Below, piece by piece: positions 7,755 to 11,165 of a DNA stretch of 11,165 bases. Every line of letters begins with the position of its first letter. Position 1 is the first letter of the stretch. This stretch comes from Sideroxydans sp. (lineage in GTDB: Bacteria > Pseudomonadota > Gammaproteobacteria > Burkholderiales > Gallionellaceae). Both the position numbers and the translations under genes were made by a program. Location of the stretch: the NCBI GenBank assembly GCA_030823965.1, contig JAVBYP010000207.1, forward strand, positions 1-11,165. Reading direction: 5' to 3'. The notes below the pieces were generated by a model. That model was not told the DNA's origin. It saw only the letters and a program-made list of their open reading frames with translations, and ran no database searches.

Positions 7755-9187
7755 GATTGCTCTTTACACTCCTTTCGCTTTTGTTCACCGCCAATGCTCA
7801 GGCAGTCGCGTTGCCGCATTCCGTTCAACAAGAATTAAAGAAGGTCGGCATCCCACTCAATGCCGTCGCGGTCGAAGTACGCGAGGTGGACAAACATGGC
7901 TCACTCATCGCACTCAACACGCAACGTGCGATGAATCCCGCTTCGACCATGAAGCTGATCACCACTTACGCGGCACTCGATCTACTCGGCCCCGCCTACA
8001 CCTGGAAGACCGAAGCGTGGCTGGATGGCGAATTGAAGGAGGGTGTACTGAAGGGCAACCTCATCCTCAAGGGCCACGGTGATCCAAAATTCACCATCGA
8101 ACAATTCTGGTTGTGGCTCTCCGAACTGCGGGCGCGTGGACTGCGAGACATCCAAGGTGACTTGATCTTGGACCGTAGTTTCTACGACCTGCCTGCGCAC
8201 GACCCCGCCGAATTCGACAATGACGCAGTACGTGCCTACAACGTCGGACCGGATGCCTTGCTCATCAACTTCAACACGCTGCGCCTACGTTACATTCCCA
8301 ACGGCAATGGATTGACGGTCGTCACCGAACCGCCACTGGATGGCTTCATGCTGGACAACCGCTTGGCCCCGAATGGCGGTAAGGTGAACTGCGACAACTG
8401 GGATGACCTGTTCCAAGTGCAACCCCTAGGCGACAGCGTCGTGCTGCAAGGCGACTACGCCCTCGAATGCGGCGAGCGCGAGCAGAACCTCAGCGTCATG
8501 CCGCACACGCGTTATGTCGGCGCATTGTTCGGCGCCATCTGGAAAGAACTAGGTGGCTCGATCAAAGGGAAGGAACGAGATGGCTTGGTCAGCGCCAATG
8601 CCGCCCTCTTCTCCACACATCGCTCTGAACCCTTGAGCGGCATCATTCGCGACATCAACAAATACAGCAACAACGTGATGGCAAGACAGTTGTTCCTAAC
8701 CTTAGGCTCTGCGATCAACGATCCTGAAGAACAGAACACTTCCGAACAAGTGAGCAACAAGCTTGGCAGCATGAACATCGAGCGCAGCATCCTCACCACA
8801 CAGATGTGGCTGATGCGCAATCAGCTGCACTTCCCTGAATTGGTGCTGGAGAATGGCGCAGGGCTTTCTCGCAAAGAACGCATCACTGCTTCGCACATGG
8901 CCCAACTCCTGCAACACGCCAGCAACCATCCCCTTAGCGCCGAGCTAGAAGCCTCGCTGCCGATACTGGGGGTTGATGGTTCGGTGAAGAAGCGTCTGAA
9001 GAAGAGCCCTGCCGCCAGCCATGCGCACCTCAAGACCGGCACCCTGACTGGCGTCAAGACCATCGCTGGCTACGTGCGCGCAAAGAGCGGTAAAGAATGG
9101 ATCGTCGTGTTCTTCATCAACCACCCTTATGCCCAACGCGGGCAGGATGCACAGGACGCATTGATCGAGTGGGTACAACAGCATTAG
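7751..9187 (+). CDS. dacB: D-alanyl-D-alanine carboxypeptidase/endopeptidase, PBP4 type (peptidase family S13)
   Basis: The 478-residue protein has an N-terminal signal peptide (about 1-18, ending ANAQA), so it works in the periplasm, where PBP4 trims pentapeptides and cuts peptide cross-links in peptidoglycan. The three penicillin-binding motifs are present: S65-T-M-K68 (nucleophile Ser65 within NPASTMKL), S306-N-N308 in KYSNN, and K428-T-G430 in LKTGTLTG. The large insertion between the first two motifs is typical of class C/S13 enzymes, and the length is close to that of E. coli DacB (477). The ATG overlaps the bioA stop, indicating translational coupling although the functions are unrelated. 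A weak hairpin with a T run follows the stop at 9213-9234. Confidence 0.94.
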   Translation: MRLLFTLLSLLFTANAQAVALPHSVQQELKKVGIPLNAVAVEVREVDKHGSLIALNTQRAMNPASTMKLITTYAALDLLGPAYTWKTEAWLDGELKEGVLKGNLILKGHGDPKFTIEQFWLWLSELRARGLRDIQGDLILDRSFYDLPAHDPAEFDNDAVRAYNVGPDALLINFNTLRLRYIPNGNGLTVVTEPPLDGFMLDNRLAPNGGKVNCDNWDDLFQVQPLGDSVVLQGDYALECGEREQNLSVMPHTRYVGALFGAIWKELGGSIKGKERDGLVSANAALFSTHRSEPLSGIIRDINKYSNNVMARQLFLTLGSAINDPEEQNTSEQVSNKLGSMNIERSILTTQMWLMRNQLHFPELVLENGAGLSRKERITASHMAQLLQHASNHPLSAELEASLPILGVDGSVKKRLKKSPAASHAHLKTGTLTGVKTIAGYVRAKSGKEWIVVFFINHPYAQRGQDAQDALIEWVQQH

Positions 9188-9193
9188 CTAATG

Positions 9194-9199
9194 TATAAT
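9194..9199 (+). promoter_or_regulatory. Perfect -10 hexamer between dacB and the next gene
   Basis: TATAAT lies 7 bases after the dacB stop. No recognisable -35 is found at 16-19 bases, so the call rests on the hexamer and on its being the only credible site from which the downstream barrel gene could be transcribed independently. Confidence 0.35.
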
Positions 9200-9212
9200 C
9201 CTCCGCTTCATT

Positions 9213-9234
9213 GTGGGTAATTCCCGCCTTTTTT
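9213..9234 (+). terminator. Weak hairpin plus T run: dacB terminator or leader attenuator
   Basis: GTGGG and CCCGC (9213-9227, loop TAATT, one G-T pair) form a 5-base-pair stem followed by a C and six T. It is short for a strong terminator. The coding region of the next gene starts only 18 bases later, leaving no space for a promoter in between, so any transcript of that gene must pass through this hairpin. Confidence 0.45.
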
Positions 9235-9252
9235 ATTTCGATCTCAAAAATC

Positions 9253-10173
9253 ATGAATACAAAACTCGCTCGCCATTTCATTTTCATTGCTATCTTATCC
9301 CTCGCCCCCTTTTCATTGGCGCTTGCGGAAACGGCCCCAGTTACTCAGGCCACCAATATTGACAGCGCATCACCGCAAGGGACCAATACGGCGGATCAAC
9401 CGCCTATCATCAGCGATGGTAAGAATTGGTATTTCTCATGGGGCTACAGCCGGCAGTATTACGCACCTTCTGATATCCACGTTACCCAGCCGAGCTTAGG
9501 TAATAATTTCACCGTGCATAATGTGAAAGCGACTGACTTTCATACCAATATTCCAGAAACGATCGATTCCACCCTCAATTTCAATTTCTTCGCACCGCAG
9601 GAGAATATTCGGATCGGCAAGTTCATGGATGCAGAGAAGACCTTCGCCATCGAGTTCTCGCTAGACCACACAAAGTACAACACCAACCTCGATCAAGTCG
9701 CACACGTGAGCGGCACTTACCACAATGCACCTATCGACCAAAATAAGCCGCTCGATAAGAACTTCTTCGATTACAAATTACACAACGGTTTGAACCACAT
9801 CATGTTGAATGCGGTCTGGCTGAACCATTTGTATGGCCCCAAGCAAAAACCCGGCGATTTGGAATCGATCAGTCGAGTCGGCGCCGGTATATTAATGCCC
9901 CACGCCGACAATACGATTGACGGTCACGCGAACCAGTTGGGACCAAAATGGGTGAACAGTTGCTGCTTCGCCAGCAACGATTGGTGGCAAATACGTGGCT
10001 GGACAGTGGGCGTCGAGGTGGGCCTGCGTTACAGAATGACCGAATCGCTGTATCTGGAATTGACAGGCAAAGAAGCCTATGGCGTTCTGCGAAAAGTGGC
10101 CGTCTTTGAAGGTACTGCAGACCAAGAACTTTGGCTGACCGAAGTGATCATGTCTTTGGGTTATCTGTTCTAA
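9253..10173 (+). CDS. Predicted outer-membrane beta-barrel protein, function unknown
   Basis: I do not recognise a named family with certainty. The 306-residue product begins with a clear signal peptide (hydrophobic 9-24, likely cleavage after ALA at 25), followed by a Thr/Pro/Gln-rich linker (26-55). The rest is rich in alternating aromatic/hydrophobic strands and ends in LGYLF, with the C-terminal Phe typical of proteins inserted by the BAM complex. The segments NWYFSWGYSRQYY-x-x-SDIH (58-76), F-T-V-H-N-V-K-A-T-D (86-95), ENIRIGKF (117-124) and a glycine-rich strand near 210 resemble, from memory, a family of uncharacterised Gram-negative outer-membrane proteins. Adjacent cysteines sit at 237-238. 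The ATG at 9253 is chosen because the signal peptide starts there; there is no evident Shine-Dalgarno, and a TTG at 9211 would put 14 odd residues in front of it. Confidence 0.8.
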   Translation: MNTKLARHFIFIAILSLAPFSLALAETAPVTQATNIDSASPQGTNTADQPPIISDGKNWYFSWGYSRQYYAPSDIHVTQPSLGNNFTVHNVKATDFHTNIPETIDSTLNFNFFAPQENIRIGKFMDAEKTFAIEFSLDHTKYNTNLDQVAHVSGTYHNAPIDQNKPLDKNFFDYKLHNGLNHIMLNAVWLNHLYGPKQKPGDLESISRVGAGILMPHADNTIDGHANQLGPKWVNSCCFASNDWWQIRGWTVGVEVGLRYRMTESLYLELTGKEAYGVLRKVAVFEGTADQELWLTEVIMSLGYLF

Positions 10174-10442
10174 GGAAGTTCTGCCGAAATTTTTCCTTGA
10201 ATTGCATTAGCAATCGAGAAGCATTCCAAATACAAAACACATTAGACACGGAATAAGGCTTGGGAGAAATTTCACAAGCGTTGCACAGCTTGATTAGTTG
10301 AAAAGCTCCGCAATTTTTTGCGGTACCACTCCCGTACCGCTTATACAACATACCAAAGTATGATGGTGCACACTCCCCCTCAAAATTAAGATTGCATCGC
10401 GTTTATAACGCTTTCACATCTCTAATCTCGAAGGGAAACACC
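10174..10442. other. Intergenic region between the two barrel genes, rich in inverted repeats
   Basis: This AT-rich stretch of 269 bases holds no convincing gene. Small dyads near its left end include AAGGAA/TTCCTT just after the upstream stop and ATTGC/GCAAT near 10202-10215; neither forms a good terminator. CATAC/GTATG (10349-10362) and GCGTT/AACGC (10399-10411) lie nearer to the downstream gene, and the main palindromes at 10308-10340 are listed separately. The ribosome-binding site AAGGG (10431-10435) stands 7 bases before the next ATG. Confidence 0.6.
10308..10347 (+). promoter_or_regulatory. Candidate promoter with a palindromic operator between -35 and -10
   Basis: GCGGTAC (10320-10326) and GTACCGC (10334-10340) form a perfect 7-base dyad with a 7-base centre. 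It is flanked by TTGCGG (10318-10323, -35-like) and TATACA (10342-10347, -10-like) with 18 bases between them. A second perfect dyad, CCGCAA/TTGCGG (10308-10323, loop TTTT), shares GCGG with the first, so in RNA or cruciform form the two would exclude each other. The -35 and -10 matches are modest; the palindrome is the solid part. Confidence 0.4.
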
Positions 10443-11051
10443 ATGAAAAAATCTCTAGAACTTAACGAAGTCAAAACGAAAAAGATCCTCGCATCTGGCT
10501 TGCTCGCTTTTATTGCTTCCACCCCCGCTTTTGCGGCAGATCAGAGTTACTATTTTAGTGCGGATGCTGGGCAAGTCAGTCTCAAGGTCGGCAGTTCCTC
10601 CTCTTTTCCCAAGCCCAACTCCATTACTATCGGTGGCGGCTATCATTACGCCCCTAATTTGGATGTAGAAGTTGGTTATTCGATTATTGGCGATTCAACG
10701 CTTAGCGATAGCACGTCCACCCAAACCTTAAAATCAAAAGTTTTTCACGTCGCCGGTGTAGGCCGTTATCCTATTAACGACCAATTTGAACTGTTCGGCA
10801 AGTTGGGGCTGGCAAGCGATCAGTTTGACTACACTTATTTCTATTCCGTCCCTGGCAACACATACAACTCCACTACCAGCGTAAGCCAGATTGGCCTGAT
10901 GTTCGGTATCGGCGCCCAATTCAACATCAACAAGGATTTTGGGTTGCGCGTTCAATACCAAGATTTGGGTAAGGCAACCGTTGCCAACTGCACAGGCAGC
11001 TGCGATATTGGAGCAACCTACCTTTCTGTGGGTGGCATCTACAACTTCTAA
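10443..11051 (+). CDS. Small outer-membrane beta-barrel protein (OmpA-like / OMP_b-brl porin type)
   Basis: The 202-residue product has a lysine-rich N-terminus and hydrophobic core (15-28), with signal cleavage likely after AFA at 31. The mature part looks like an eight-stranded barrel: YYFSADAGQVSLKVG, SITIGGGYHYAPNLDVEVGYS (60-80), KVFHVAGVGRYPIND (99-113), FELFGKLGLASDQFDY, SQIGLMFGIGAQFNI (148-162), LRVQYQDLG (168-176) and a final strand ending GGIYNF with C-terminal Phe. Glycine/aromatic alternation and short turns fit the PF13505-like group. C183 and C187 in one extracellular-type loop could form a disulfide. AAGGG lies 7 bases before the ATG; the in-frame TTG at 10392 has no such site. 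No peptidoglycan-binding OmpA C-domain is present. Its ligand, if any, is unknown. It is followed by a strong terminator and is probably transcribed alone. Confidence 0.85.
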   Translation: MKKSLELNEVKTKKILASGLLAFIASTPAFAADQSYYFSADAGQVSLKVGSSSSFPKPNSITIGGGYHYAPNLDVEVGYSIIGDSTLSDSTSTQTLKSKVFHVAGVGRYPINDQFELFGKLGLASDQFDYTYFYSVPGNTYNSTTSVSQIGLMFGIGAQFNINKDFGLRVQYQDLGKATVANCTGSCDIGATYLSVGGIYNF

Positions 11052-11061
11052 ACTTACCCCA

Positions 11062-11091
11062 AAAAAAGCCGAGGATCTCCTCGGCTTTTTT
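11062..11091. terminator. Strong bidirectional Rho-independent terminator
   Basis: AAAAAAGCCGAGG (11062-11074) and CCTCGGCTTTTTT (11079-11091) pair perfectly around a 4-base loop, 10 bases past the stop of the OmpA-like gene. A and T runs on both sides serve the plus-strand barrel gene and the convergent minus-strand gene at the right edge. Confidence 0.92.
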
Positions 11092-11092
11092 G

Positions 11093-11111
11093 TTTCTAGC
11101 GACGCTAGAAA
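11093..11111. repeat. Perfect 8-base-pair hairpin next to the terminator
   Basis: TTTCTAGC (11093-11100) and GCTAGAAA (11104-11111) flank a 3-base loop. It lies one base after the terminator and one base beyond the stop codon of the convergent gene, so it probably belongs to that gene's 3' end. Confidence 0.5.
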
Positions 11112-11112
11112 A

Positions 11113-11165
11113 TCACAAACCCAATTCACCCCACATCGCATCGACTTTAACTTTCACTGCTGCAT
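11113..11165 (-). CDS. C-terminal end of a convergent gene, product not recognised
   Basis: On the minus strand one frame is open from the window edge to a TGA at 11113-11115 and reads ...AAVKVKVDAMWGELGL. The other two frames have early stops. Its position facing a bidirectional terminator supports a real gene end, but 16 residues are too few to identify it. Confidence 0.45.
   Translation of the reverse strand, partial: AAVKVKVDAMWGELGL

Noticed and set aside
7573..8082. 169-codon plus-strand open frame across the bioA/dacB junction
   Set aside because: It is out of frame with two well-supported genes and has no family features.

Overview
The window looks like a chromosomal segment of a betaproteobacterium, most plausibly of the Nitrosomonadales/Gallionellaceae type. 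That placement is an inference from the GroEL/GroES sequences, the moderate GC content, and the combination of an RpoH-type promoter with a CIRCE element in front of groES. Most genes are ordinary chromosomal housekeeping functions. I see no insertion sequence, phage gene, CRISPR array or toxin-antitoxin pair.

Layout. (1) Positions 1-2909, minus strand: a membrane-bound CHASE2-type adenylate cyclase, followed 70 bases downstream by a secreted NHL-repeat protein that runs off the left edge. They look like a two-gene signalling operon. (2) 3012-3231: a tRNA-Phe(GAA) gene on the minus strand with its own promoter and hairpin terminator; its promoter lies immediately behind the groEL terminator. 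(3) 3201-5451, minus strand: the groES-groEL chaperonin operon with a sigma32-like promoter, a CIRCE operator and a strong terminator. (4) 5490-6386, minus strand: a TIGR01777/YfcH-type nucleotide-sugar-epimerase-like SDR protein. It diverges from (5) bioA (biotin synthesis) and dacB (PBP4-type peptidoglycan carboxypeptidase/endopeptidase), plus strand, 6438-9187, whose stop and start codons overlap. (6) 9188-11091: two predicted outer-membrane beta-barrel proteins with signal peptides. One I cannot name; the other is of the OmpA-like/OMP_b-brl porin type. They are separated by a 269-base gap rich in inverted repeats and closed by a strong bidirectional terminator. (7) 11113-11165: the last codons of a convergent minus-strand gene that enters from the right.

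Functionally the window combines cAMP signalling (sensor cyclase plus periplasmic NHL protein), heat-shock proteostasis, a translation RNA, biotin synthesis coupled to wall remodelling, and envelope proteins. The best regulatory signal is the doubly controlled groESL promoter. The least explained parts are the leader hairpin before the first beta-barrel gene, the palindromic leader before the second, and the unknown 306-residue barrel itself. I found no convincing new multi-gene system; the hunt findings are mainly regulatory and uncharacterised-protein leads.
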